This document shows positions 45,294 through 53,894 of a DNA stretch of 64,000 nucleotides, in pieces. Every line of letters starts with the position of its first letter. The first letter of the stretch is position 1. Location: positions 1,674,001 to 1,738,000 of the forward strand of contig NZ_CP017774.1 of the NCBI RefSeq assembly GCF_001857965.1. The letters run 5' to 3'. The translations under genes and the position numbers were made by a program. Source of the DNA: Flavobacterium commune. Lineage in GTDB: Bacteria > Bacteroidota > Bacteroidia > Flavobacteriales > Flavobacteriaceae. The notes beneath the pieces are model-generated. The model saw nothing but the letters and a program-made list of their open reading frames with translations, made no database searches and was not told the DNA's origin.

Positions 45294-46442
45294 ATGAAAA
45301 CCTTAAAAACAAGCCTTCTCGTTTTAACCGTAATACTTTTTGCAAGTTGTAAATCGGCTTTGGAAAAAAAGACATGGAAAGAGGGGATTTTAGTAGATCA
45401 GTTTATATACGATAAAGCACCTTATCCTTCTTGCCATGCCGTAACAATTGTAGAAGCAACTAATGGAGATTTAGTTTCGTCTTGGTTTGGTGGTACGCAC
45501 GAAAGACATCCTGATGTTTGTATTTATGTAGCTATAAAACCTAAGGGAAGTGATAAGTGGAATGAAGGTGTTAAAGTTGCCGATGGAGTAATGCCTGATG
45601 GAACAAGATTTCCAACCTGGAATCCTGTTTTGTACCAAATTCCGGGAGGTGATTTGATGTTGTTTTATAAAATAGGACCAAAACCATCTGAGTGGTGGGG
45701 AGTTTACAGAACTTCTTCTGACGGAGGAAAAACCTGGTCTGACAAGATTGATATGCCGAGTAAAGATTTTTTGGGGCCAATCAAAAACAAACCAGTTTTG
45801 TTGAGTAACGGAACATTATTATTGCCTTCAAGCACCGAAGGAAATGGCTGGCATTTGCGTATGGAATCAACTCCTGATTTTGGAAAAACATGGGTAATGG
45901 GAGATACCATTTCAAGAGGAAAGCAAAAAATCAATGCCATTCAGCCAAGTATTTTGTTTCATAAAGATGGAAGCATTCAGGCAATTGGAAGAACTAAAAA
46001 CAGAGCTATTTTCAGTACTTTTTCTAAAGACAACGGAAAAACATGGACTGATGTAGAATTAATTGGTTTACCCAATAACAACTCAGGAACCGATGCTGTG
46101 ACTTTGAAAAATGGAAAACATTTATTGGTTTACAATCACGTTTTGCCTCCAGGAACAGAAGCTAAAGGACCTAGAACACCGTTGAATGTTTCTATTTCTG
46201 ATGATGGAATCAACTGGAAAGCAGCATTGGTTTTAGAAGATTCGAATATTAGTCAATATTCCTATCCTTCGATGATACAGAGTAAAGACGGAATGGTGCA
46301 TATTGTTTACACCTGGAGACGTCAAAAATTGAAATACGTAAAAGTAGATCCTAAAAAATTAAAAGCTTTACCAATTAACAATGGTATTTGGCCTGGAGAA
46401 GAAAATAAAGTGGTCAAAGCTGTTAAAGCGGAAGAAGAATAA
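45294..46442 (+). CDS. BNR_2 sialidase-like propeller lipoprotein
   Basis: The protein has 382 residues with a lipoprotein signal MKTLKTSLLVLTVILFA and lipobox ASC. Seen: a six-bladed sialidase-type propeller with Asp boxes SSDGGKTWS, TPDFGKTWV, SKDNGKTWT and SDDGINWK. The conserved frame SCHAVTIVEATNGDLVSSWF, GTRFPTWNPVLY, KNKPVLLSNGTLLLPSSTEG and YPSMIQSKDG is typical of the BNR_2 family. Known: the fold includes GH33 sialidases and Kdo/DHA-type ulosonic-acid hydrolases. Inferred: no sialic-acid genes occur here, so release of Kdo or another acidic sugar from RG-II is more likely than sialidase activity. The family contains many uncharacterised members, so function is open. Confidence 0.75.
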   Translation: MKTLKTSLLVLTVILFASCKSALEKKTWKEGILVDQFIYDKAPYPSCHAVTIVEATNGDLVSSWFGGTHERHPDVCIYVAIKPKGSDKWNEGVKVADGVMPDGTRFPTWNPVLYQIPGGDLMLFYKIGPKPSEWWGVYRTSSDGGKTWSDKIDMPSKDFLGPIKNKPVLLSNGTLLLPSSTEGNGWHLRMESTPDFGKTWVMGDTISRGKQKINAIQPSILFHKDGSIQAIGRTKNRAIFSTFSKDNGKTWTDVELIGLPNNNSGTDAVTLKNGKHLLVYNHVLPPGTEAKGPRTPLNVSISDDGINWKAALVLEDSNISQYSYPSMIQSKDGMVHIVYTWRRQKLKYVKVDPKKLKALPINNGIWPGEENKVVKAVKAEEE

Positions 46443-46455
46443 AAATCAAAAATTT

Positions 46456-46518
46456 AACCATTAAGATAGTAAGTTTCATTGAGGATTCATCTTAACTTTC
46501 TTATTGTCTTAATGGTAA
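46456..46518. repeat. intergenic inverted repeat (AACCATTAAGA / TCTTAATGGT)
   Basis: Arms near 46456-46473 and 46501-46518 pair with mismatches. Same family as the repeat at 5141. The palindrome overlaps the longest version of the next reading frame, which argues for the later ATG at 46530. Confidence 0.65.
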
Positions 46519-46529
46519 AAACTAATAAT

Positions 46530-47423
46530 ATGAAATTAACTTATTTAAAAAGAAATTCACTTATTATAGTTCTTGCTGTTTTGAGTAGTACGTTTAATAA
46601 TATTGCATTTGCTCAAACCTCAAAAAATCAACGTTACAAAGTGGCAGTTTGCGACTGGATGATCTTAAAAAGACAAAAGCTAGGTTCATTTCAGTTGGCG
46701 AGTGAAATTAAAGCAGATGGAATCGAACTAGACATGGGCGGTTTGGGCAATCGTGAAACTTTTGATAGTAAACTGGCTGACCCTGTTGAGGTGAAAAAAT
46801 TCAAGGATAAGTCCAAAGAATTTAATGTTGGGATTTCATCCATTGCTATGTCTGGATTTTACGGACAATCTTTTGCAAAAAGAGAAACCGTAAAAAGAAT
46901 GGTTAAGGATTGTATTGATGCCATGAAAACTATGAATGTAAAAGTGGCTTATTTGCCATTAGGAACACAATGTGATTTGAAAAAATTCCCAGAATTGCGT
47001 CCAATTATTATTGAACGTTTGCAATGGGCTGGCAAACAAGTAGCTAAAATAGGAGGAGTAATCGCTATCGAAACTTCACTAGATGCTACTGCAGAGAAAA
47101 AATTACTAAAAGATATTGGTTGTAAAAGCATCAAGAGTTCATTCAATTTTTCGAATGCTATCGAAAATAAAAAGGATATCTCGGCTGAGCTTAAAATTTT
47201 AGGAAAAAAATACTTAGCCCAAATTCATGCTTCCAATACCGATGGTTTTTGGTTGCAAAATGACAAAGCCATTGATATGCATAAAATCAAGTCGACTTTA
47301 GATAAGATGAACTGGAAAGGCTGGCTTATTGTGGAACGTTCCCGTGATACTACGGATGTACATAATGTAAAAGCCAATTACGGAGCGAATGTCGCTTACT
47401 TGAAGAAAATTTTTCAGAATTAA
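46530..47423 (+). CDS. secreted xylose-isomerase-like TIM-barrel protein
   Basis: The protein has 297 residues from the ATG at 46530 (signal peptide MKLTYLKRNSLIIVLAVLSS to NIAFAQ); the frame open from 46479 only adds palindrome codons. Seen: an AP_endonuc_2/xylose-isomerase-type barrel with LASEIKADGIELDMGGLGN, FNVGISSIAMSGFYGQSF, GGVIAIETSLDATAEKKLL and HASNTDGFWLQND. The Glu, His and Asp residues of the metal site are plausible in EL(D), ET and HASN. Known: the family comprises sugar isomerases and epimerases that are usually cytosolic. Inferred: a periplasmic sugar epimerase, isomerase or sugar-binding relative. No phosphorylated substrate is expected there. Function uncertain. Confidence 0.68.
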   Translation: MKLTYLKRNSLIIVLAVLSSTFNNIAFAQTSKNQRYKVAVCDWMILKRQKLGSFQLASEIKADGIELDMGGLGNRETFDSKLADPVEVKKFKDKSKEFNVGISSIAMSGFYGQSFAKRETVKRMVKDCIDAMKTMNVKVAYLPLGTQCDLKKFPELRPIIIERLQWAGKQVAKIGGVIAIETSLDATAEKKLLKDIGCKSIKSSFNFSNAIENKKDISAELKILGKKYLAQIHASNTDGFWLQNDKAIDMHKIKSTLDKMNWKGWLIVERSRDTTDVHNVKANYGANVAYLKKIFQN

Positions 47424-47433
47424 AAATTAAATA

Positions 47434-47527
47434 CCACGAAGGCACAAAGTCACAAAGAAAATTTAAGTTCAACGGATTTAATAAATTATTGGCTTCTAAA
47501 AAAATTGAGTCTTTGCGTCTTTGTGGC
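47434..47527. repeat. intergenic inverted repeat (CCACGAAGGCACAAAG / CTTTGCGTCTTTGTGG)
   Basis: Arms at about 47434-47458 and 47510-47527 pair as CACAAAG/CTTTGTG with flanking extensions. It extends into the 5' part of the longest possible next frame, which again favours the later ATG at 47549. Confidence 0.6.
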
Positions 47528-47548
47528 AAAACAAAAATTATAATACAA

Positions 47549-50281
47549 ATGAAATATTTAAGCTTACTTTTTTTAGCACTTTGTGTTACTTTTGCATCAG
47601 CGCAAAATGTTACCATTGTTCGTGATGCCAATGCACCAAGAGCACAATTTGGTGCCGAAAAATTATCAGAAATAGCAACAGCAAAAGGATTCAAAGTAGT
47701 TTTTGCTGATAAAGCACCTAAAAAATCAAAAGATAAAGTAATTATCATTGGCGAAAAAGGAACTGATTTTTGGAAACAAAATTCTAAAAATGCTAAAATT
47801 GATGATAGTCAATTAACCAAGAAAGAAGGTTTTCAAATTAGTACTCAAAAGAACATAATTTACATTGAAGGTACTGATGCTTCTGGTGCTTTGTATGGCG
47901 CTTTAGAATTAGCCAATCGCATTAAAGAAGAAGGCAAAATCCCATCGGAAATAGCCATTCAGGACAGCCCGGAAATGGTATTGAGAGGAACTTGTATTGG
48001 GATGCAAAAAACCACTTATCTTGAAGGTCGTGGCGTTTATGAATATCCGTATACTCCGGAATCTTTTCCTTGGTTTTATGATAAAGCCCTTTGGATAAAA
48101 TACCTGGATATGATGGTCGAAAACCGTATGAATTCTTTGTATTTGTGGAACGGACATCCATTTGCTTCTTTGGTAAAACTAAAAGAGTATCCATTTGCGG
48201 TTGAGGTTAGTGACGAAACTTTTAAGAAAAATGAAGAAGTCTTCAAATTCCTAACTGAAGAAGCTAATAAAAGAGGAATCTGGGTGATTCAGATGTTTTA
48301 TAACATTATTCTTTCTAAGCCTTTTGCGGATCATTATAATCTTAAAACTCAGGAAAGAGAACGTGTTATTACGCCATTGATTGCCGATTATACTAAAAAA
48401 TCAATCACTGCATTTATTGAAAAATACCCAAATGTTGGTCTATTAGTTTGTTTAGGAGAAGCAATGAATACGGTTGAAGATGATGTGAATTGGTTTACCA
48501 ATACAATTCTTCCAGGTGTTCAGGATGGTTTGAAAGCCTTAGGAAAAACCGAAGAACCGCCTATTATCCTACGTTCACACGATACAGATGCTCCAGCGGT
48601 AATGGCGAAAGCTTTGCCATTGTATAAAAACTTATACACCATGAGTAAGTATACTGGGGAATCGTTGACTACTTATACACCAGGCGGACCTTGGGGAGAA
48701 ACTCACAAACAATTGAGTTCTTTAGGATCAATTCATATTGAAAATGTGCATATTTTGGCAAATTTGGAGCCTTTTAGATATGGTTCTCCAGATTTTATCC
48801 AAAAAACAGTAAAAGCAATGCATAATATTCATGGAGCAAATGCACTGCATTTGTATCCTCAGGCATCATATTGGGACTGGCCTTATACAGCTGATAAAAC
48901 CAAAACGGGAGAACGATTAATGGAAATGGATCGGGACTGGATTTGGTACAAAGCCTGGGCAAGATACGCCTGGGACAGTAAAAGAGACCGTACTCAGGAA
49001 ATTGGTTACTGGGACAATCAATTTGCTAAAAAATATGGAACAGATTCAGAAGCAGGAAAGAATATCTTAGAAGCTTATGAACAAATAGGCGAAATTGCTC
49101 CTAAAACCTTAAGACGTTTCGGAATTACCGAAGGAAACCGTCAGACTTTATTGTTAGGAATGTTCGAAAGCCAATTGGTTAATCCGGCTAAATGGCGTGT
49201 TTATCCGGGATTCCATGAGTCTTGTGGACCTGTAGGCGAATTGCTTCTGGAATATGCTAAAAAAGAATGGAATAAACAGCCGCATATTGGTGAAACACCA
49301 ACGCAGATTATCAAAGAAATTGTACAACACGGAAAAATAGCTGTCGAAGCCATTGACAAAGCGACTCTTTCGGTTACTAAGGAAAAAGACGAATTTAATC
49401 GTTTGAAAAATGATGTCTATTGCTACAATGCATTCGCAAATTGTTTTTCTGAAAAAGTTGAGGCGGCTTTGTTAGTTTTAAGATACAGTTATTCTAATGA
49501 TATTGCCGATTTAGATAAAGCCGTTCCGCATTTAGAAAAATCGTTGGAGTACTTTGAAGAGTTGGTGAAATTGACAAAAGATACTTATTTGTATGCTAAT
49601 AGTATGCAAACTGCTCAACGTAGAATTCCTATTGGAGGTGATGACGGGAACAACAAAACCTGGGCTGAATTGTTACCGCATTACGAGCGTGAACTTGCTA
49701 ATTTAAAAAGAAATATTAGTCTTTTAAAAGATGCTAAAAACGGAAAAGTAAAACAAAAAACAGTTACGCCTTGGAAAACGGCTAGTGTTACTATGTTAAG
49801 TCCAAAATCAAATTCTTACGCTGTTAAAGAAGGAACAAAAGTGTACGGAACGCCAATTTCAGAATTGATAAAAGTAGCTCCGGAACTTAAAAACCTAAAA
49901 GGAATTTCATTCGTTGAAGATCAGCAAAACACTGAAGGAACAACTTTAAAATTCAAGAATGATACTCCGGTAAAATTGGTAGTGGGTTATTTCAATTCTG
50001 ATCAAAAAAGGTTTTTATTGCCTCCAAGTTTAGAAACAAATGCAGCCGGAAATGAAATGGGAGAAGCCGAGGTAATTTTGGCGAATGCCATGAATTTAAA
50101 AGAATTACCAAGGGTAAATATTCATACTTATACTTTTAAAGCGGGTGAAAACCAACTGAATTTAGGTAAAGGAAGAGTCCTGATTTTAGGATTCATTGAT
50201 GCCAATCAAAAAATTGAACCTCGTGATGTGGGCTTTATAGATGCTGGCGAAAAAGAAGCAGTAGACTGGTTGTTTTACTAA
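47549..50281 (+). CDS. secreted glycosidase with GH67/GH115/GH20-like N-domain and TIM barrel (unassigned family)
   Basis: The protein has 910 residues from the ATG at 47549, which begins the signal peptide MKYLSLLFLALCVTFASAQ. Seen: residues ~20-130 resemble the Rossmann-like domain preceding GH20, GH67 and GH115 barrels (APRAQFGAEKLSEIATAKGF, NIIYIEGTDASGALYGALEL). A TIM barrel follows (IKYLDMMVENRMNSLYLWNG, LVCLGEAMNTVEDDVNW), then helices and a C-terminal sandwich (about 750-910). The Glu in CLGEAMN is a catalytic candidate. Known: no clear family for the full protein that I can name. Inferred: an exo-glycosidase or glucuronidase-like enzyme of RG-II side chains. Preceded by its own palindrome and followed by a perfect hairpin. 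Confidence 0.6.
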   Translation: MKYLSLLFLALCVTFASAQNVTIVRDANAPRAQFGAEKLSEIATAKGFKVVFADKAPKKSKDKVIIIGEKGTDFWKQNSKNAKIDDSQLTKKEGFQISTQKNIIYIEGTDASGALYGALELANRIKEEGKIPSEIAIQDSPEMVLRGTCIGMQKTTYLEGRGVYEYPYTPESFPWFYDKALWIKYLDMMVENRMNSLYLWNGHPFASLVKLKEYPFAVEVSDETFKKNEEVFKFLTEEANKRGIWVIQMFYNIILSKPFADHYNLKTQERERVITPLIADYTKKSITAFIEKYPNVGLLVCLGEAMNTVEDDVNWFTNTILPGVQDGLKALGKTEEPPIILRSHDTDAPAVMAKALPLYKNLYTMSKYTGESLTTYTPGGPWGETHKQLSSLGSIHIENVHILANLEPFRYGSPDFIQKTVKAMHNIHGANALHLYPQASYWDWPYTADKTKTGERLMEMDRDWIWYKAWARYAWDSKRDRTQEIGYWDNQFAKKYGTDSEAGKNILEAYEQIGEIAPKTLRRFGITEGNRQTLLLGMFESQLVNPAKWRVYPGFHESCGPVGELLLEYAKKEWNKQPHIGETPTQIIKEIVQHGKIAVEAIDKATLSVTKEKDEFNRLKNDVYCYNAFANCFSEKVEAALLVLRYSYSNDIADLDKAVPHLEKSLEYFEELVKLTKDTYLYANSMQTAQRRIPIGGDDGNNKTWAELLPHYERELANLKRNISLLKDAKNGKVKQKTVTPWKTASVTMLSPKSNSYAVKEGTKVYGTPISELIKVAPELKNLKGISFVEDQQNTEGTTLKFKNDTPVKLVVGYFNSDQKRFLLPPSLETNAAGNEMGEAEVILANAMNLKELPRVNIHTYTFKAGENQLNLGKGRVLILGFIDANQKIEPRDVGFIDAGEKEAVDWLFY

Positions 50282-50296
50282 GAATAGAAAATTTCA

Positions 50297-50326
50297 AACC
50301 CTTTCAGAGTGTACTTTGAAAGGGTT
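50297..50326. repeat. intergenic hairpin (AACCCTTTCA / TGAAAGGGTT)
   Basis: The 10-bp perfect outer stem continues inward through a G-T pair and AGT/ACT to a two-base loop. It is in the 58-base gap between the unassigned glycosidase and the first full GH2. It lacks a T-run, so intercistronic stabiliser is likelier than terminator. Confidence 0.7.
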
Positions 50327-50339
50327 AAATACATAAAAA

Positions 50340-53300
50340 ATGAAGAGATTAATTTATATACTATTTTTTATAACTACTGTTTCCTGGGCGCAAACTCAAG
50401 AAAGAGCAACTTCATTTCGTAAAGAGATTTCGTTGAATGCGGGTTGGAAAACCACTATGGTGGATTCTCATCCAGAAGCAAAACAGGATTTTGCGCAAGA
50501 TTCAAATGCTGATGCCAACTGGAAAACGGTAAATGTTCCTCACAATTGGGATCAATATGAAGGCTTTCGCCAAATGAAACATGGTAACTTGCACGGAACG
50601 GCCTGGTATTCGAAAAATTTAAAAATTGGCAAACAACAAAAAGGGAAAAAACTGTTTCTGTTTTTTGAAGGAGTGAGCAGTTACGCTACGGTTTGGGTAA
50701 ACGGAAAAGAAGTTGGTCAGCACAAAGGAGGTCGAACCACTTTTACGTTGGATATTACTGATGCAGTAAAATACAGTTCGAATAATAAAATTGTGGTCAA
50801 AGCAGCTCATCCTGCTTTTATTGCCGATTTACCTTGGGTTTGTGGTGGTTGTTCTGGCGAATGGGGATTTTCAGAAGGTTCACAACCGATGGGGATTTTT
50901 AGACCGGTAACCTTAGTCATTACAAATGATGTTCGAATAGCGCCTTTTGGAATTCACATTTGGAATGACAAAACGGTTTCTAAAGAACAGGCTATTTTAC
51001 ACACTACAACTGAAATTCAAAATTACAGCAGTCCGAATCGAACAATTACTGTTGTCAATAAACTTTTAGATAAAAATGGAAAAGAAGTAGCTTCGGCTAA
51101 GAGTTCTGTTTTGTTTTCGAAAGAGACTAAAGAAATTCAACAGACTTTGCCTGAAATCAAGAATCCTAATTTATGGTCGCCAGAAAGTCCGTATTTGTAT
51201 ACACTTTCGACTACTATTTTAGAAAAAAATAAAGTTTTAGATAAAATTACGACGCCTTATGGAATTCGTTGGGTTTCCTGGCCAGTGGATAGACCGGGCA
51301 ATGACAAGCGATTTTTTATTAATGATCAACCCGTATTTATTAATGGAACTTGTGAATATGAACATCAATTAGGGCAAAGTCATGCTTTTTCGGATACCCA
51401 AATAAAAGCCAGAATTGAACAAATCAAAGCGGCTGGATTCAACTCTTTTAGAGAAGCACACCAACCGCACAATTTGAAATATCAGGAATTATTGGATGAA
51501 AGTGGTATTTTGTTTTGGAGTCAGTTTTCGGCGCATATTTGGTACGATACTCCGGAATTCAAAGAAAACTTCAAGACTTTATTGCGCGAATGGATTAAAG
51601 AACGTCGTAACAATCCATCAGTAGTTTTGTGGGGATTACAAAATGAAAGTACCATCCCAAAAGAATTTGCGGAAGAGTGTACAAAAATCATTCGTGAAAT
51701 GGATCCAACTGCTTCTTCACAACGCAAGGTAACAACTTGTAATGGTGGTGAAGGAACCGACTGGAATGTGGTGCAAAACTGGTCCGGAACTTACGGAGGA
51801 GATCCCTTTAACTATGCTGTCGAAATGAGTACGCAATTATTGAACGGAGAATACGGTGCCTGGCGTTCACATGATTTGCACAGCGAAGGTGAATTTGCGC
51901 AAAAAGGAATTCTTAGTGAAAACCGTTTTTCGCAGTTAATGGAAATTAAAATCCGTGAAGCTGAATCGGTAAAAGATAAAATTGCAGGACAATACAACTG
52001 GTTATTTGCTTCGCATGAAAATCCGGGGCGTGAACAAAATGGCGAAGGATTCAGAGCTATCGATCAGGTGGGACCCGTTAATTACAAAGGGTTGTTTAGC
52101 ATTTGGGGCGAGCCTTTGGATGCGTATTATATGTACCGCGCCAATTATGCATCGAATAAAACCAATCCAATGGTCTATATTGTTTCGCACACCTGGCCGA
52201 ATCGTTGGGAAGCTCCTGGAGTTAAAAACGGAATTGATGTCTATTCGAATTGTGATGAGGTTGAATTGTTTAATGATGTCAACAATCAATCTTTAGGGAA
52301 ATTGAAAAACCCAGGAAGAGGACAACATTTTCAATGGAATAAAGTCAATATTCAGTACAATGTGTTGTATGCTGTAGGTTATGTAAATGGTAAAAAAGTA
52401 GCTCAGGATTATATTGTTTTGAACAATTTGCCTGAAGCGCCTCATTTGAAATCTTTAAGTTCAAAAGAAGAAATCGTTTCTTCAAAAGCGAACTATAATT
52501 ACATTTATCGTGTCAATTGTGGCGGTCCTGATTTCAAAGATACTGACGGAAATGTATGGTCAGCTGATGTTCATAAAACCGAAGCGAATACCTGGGGTTC
52601 CGTTTCCTGGACAGATGATTTTAAAAATTTACCTGCTTATTTTGCAAGTCAGCGATCTACTTCTGATTTAGTTGATGGGACTCAAAATGATGCTTTATTT
52701 CAAACTTTCCGTTACGGAATGGATAAATTAAAATATGAATTTCCTGTTCCTGATGGTGAATATTTAGTCGATTTGTATTTTTCTGAGCCTTGGTACGGGA
52801 CTGGCGGCGGATTGGATTGCAAAGATTGGCGCGTATTTGATGTGGCAATTAATGATAATGTAATGCTTAAAGATTTTGATATTTGGAGTGAAGTTGGTTT
52901 TTCAAAAGCAGTGAAAAAAACGTTCACGGTGAGAAGTAAAAATGGTAAGTTAGTAATTGATTTTCCAAAAGTAAGTTCGGGAGAAGGAATTATCTCTGCG
53001 ATTGCGATTGCTACCAAAGACAAATCAGTGAAAGCAGCTGCGCCTTCGCCAAAGAATATTTTGGATGTTGTAACTAATGCTTCATTTGAAATTGCATCTT
53101 GGTTAAATCTCAATTCGAAACAATATTTAAATTCTGATGTGACTTTTACACAATTACCAGCTGCGTTGTATGCTGCCGATTATATTCAATTTTCAAATGA
53201 AAATAATGTTACGGGTTCTTTTATTTCGAAAGAAGAAGCTACGGTTTCAGTTTTAGTAGATTCGAAAATAGAAACAACTTTGCCTTGGCTTGCTGATTAT

Positions 53301-53858
53301 AAAAAATCAGAAGCAACTGCAAAAAACAGTAACGGAGATGTTTTTACTATTTTCGAAAAAGAAGTAAAAAAAGGAGAAACCGTATTTTTTGGTAACAAAG
53401 GCGATGGTACGCCATCATTTACTATTGTGGTTGTCCCAACTTCCGATTTGGGAAAAGTTAAAGACGACAGACCTTCGTTAAAATTCGAAGCAGAAGATGC
53501 TAAAATAAAAGGTGGGGGAACGGTAAAAGGAAATTTCAAGTCGAGTGATTATGTTGAATTTGCAAAAAACACACCAAATAGTATCGAATTTGAAGTGAAT
53601 CCTGGTGTTGCTAATATATACCTGATGCGTTTTAGATACATGAATATGAATGCCGAACCGATAAAGGTGAAGTTGATTATCGAAGATGCTTACGGAATTT
53701 TGATGCGAAATGATGAAATTGAATTTCCGGCGCCTACAGAGAAATGGAAGGTTTTAAATACCACTTCGGGAGGTTATATCAATGCTGGAAAATATAAAAT
53801 CAGAATTGAATCGGATAACATGAAAGGATTGCGTTTGGAATCTTTTGAGTTTCAATAA
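50340..53858 (+). CDS. GH2 glycosidase with malectin and C-terminal carbohydrate-binding modules
   Basis: The protein has 1172 residues with a signal peptide (MKRLIYILFFITTVSWAQ). Seen: GH2 N-sandwich (VPHNWDQYEGFRQMKHGNLH, FFEGVSSYATVWVNGKEV), immunoglobulin-like domain, and a TIM barrel. The acid/base is Glu436 in LWGLQNEST and the nucleophile is Glu504 in LLNGEYGAW. A malectin-like domain (about 720-890, YRVNCGGPDFKDTDGNVWSA) and a CBM6/35-like tail (about 1040-1172, LKFEAEDAKIKGGGTVKGNF) follow. Known: GH2 retaining exo-beta-glycosidases. Inferred: removal of beta-galactose, beta-glucuronate or beta-arabinopyranose type sugars from RG-II chains. The binding modules suggest the enzyme works on larger fragments. 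Confidence 0.88.
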   Translation: MKRLIYILFFITTVSWAQTQERATSFRKEISLNAGWKTTMVDSHPEAKQDFAQDSNADANWKTVNVPHNWDQYEGFRQMKHGNLHGTAWYSKNLKIGKQQKGKKLFLFFEGVSSYATVWVNGKEVGQHKGGRTTFTLDITDAVKYSSNNKIVVKAAHPAFIADLPWVCGGCSGEWGFSEGSQPMGIFRPVTLVITNDVRIAPFGIHIWNDKTVSKEQAILHTTTEIQNYSSPNRTITVVNKLLDKNGKEVASAKSSVLFSKETKEIQQTLPEIKNPNLWSPESPYLYTLSTTILEKNKVLDKITTPYGIRWVSWPVDRPGNDKRFFINDQPVFINGTCEYEHQLGQSHAFSDTQIKARIEQIKAAGFNSFREAHQPHNLKYQELLDESGILFWSQFSAHIWYDTPEFKENFKTLLREWIKERRNNPSVVLWGLQNESTIPKEFAEECTKIIREMDPTASSQRKVTTCNGGEGTDWNVVQNWSGTYGGDPFNYAVEMSTQLLNGEYGAWRSHDLHSEGEFAQKGILSENRFSQLMEIKIREAESVKDKIAGQYNWLFASHENPGREQNGEGFRAIDQVGPVNYKGLFSIWGEPLDAYYMYRANYASNKTNPMVYIVSHTWPNRWEAPGVKNGIDVYSNCDEVELFNDVNNQSLGKLKNPGRGQHFQWNKVNIQYNVLYAVGYVNGKKVAQDYIVLNNLPEAPHLKSLSSKEEIVSSKANYNYIYRVNCGGPDFKDTDGNVWSADVHKTEANTWGSVSWTDDFKNLPAYFASQRSTSDLVDGTQNDALFQTFRYGMDKLKYEFPVPDGEYLVDLYFSEPWYGTGGGLDCKDWRVFDVAINDNVMLKDFDIWSEVGFSKAVKKTFTVRSKNGKLVIDFPKVSSGEGIISAIAIATKDKSVKAAAPSPKNILDVVTNASFEIASWLNLNSKQYLNSDVTFTQLPAALYAADYIQFSNENNVTGSFISKEEATVSVLVDSKIETTLPWLADYKKSEATAKNSNGDVFTIFEKEVKKGETVFFGNKGDGTPSFTIVVVPTSDLGKVKDDRPSLKFEAEDAKIKGGGTVKGNFKSSDYVEFAKNTPNSIEFEVNPGVANIYLMRFRYMNMNAEPIKVKLIIEDAYGILMRNDEIEFPAPTEKWKVLNTTSGGYINAGKYKIRIESDNMKGLRLESFEFQ

Positions 53859-53894
53859 GTAGAGAATAGAAAAAAGAATAAAGAAAATAGATTT

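Noticed and set aside
45294..46442. True sialidase of a sialic-acid pathway
   Set aside because: Asp boxes support the fold only; no lyase, kinase or transporter for sialic acid is nearby, and the surrounding genes target pectin.
46479..46529. Earlier ATG for the TIM-barrel gene
   Set aside because: The extra residues are encoded by an inverted repeat in the spacer, and the signal peptide starts at 46530.
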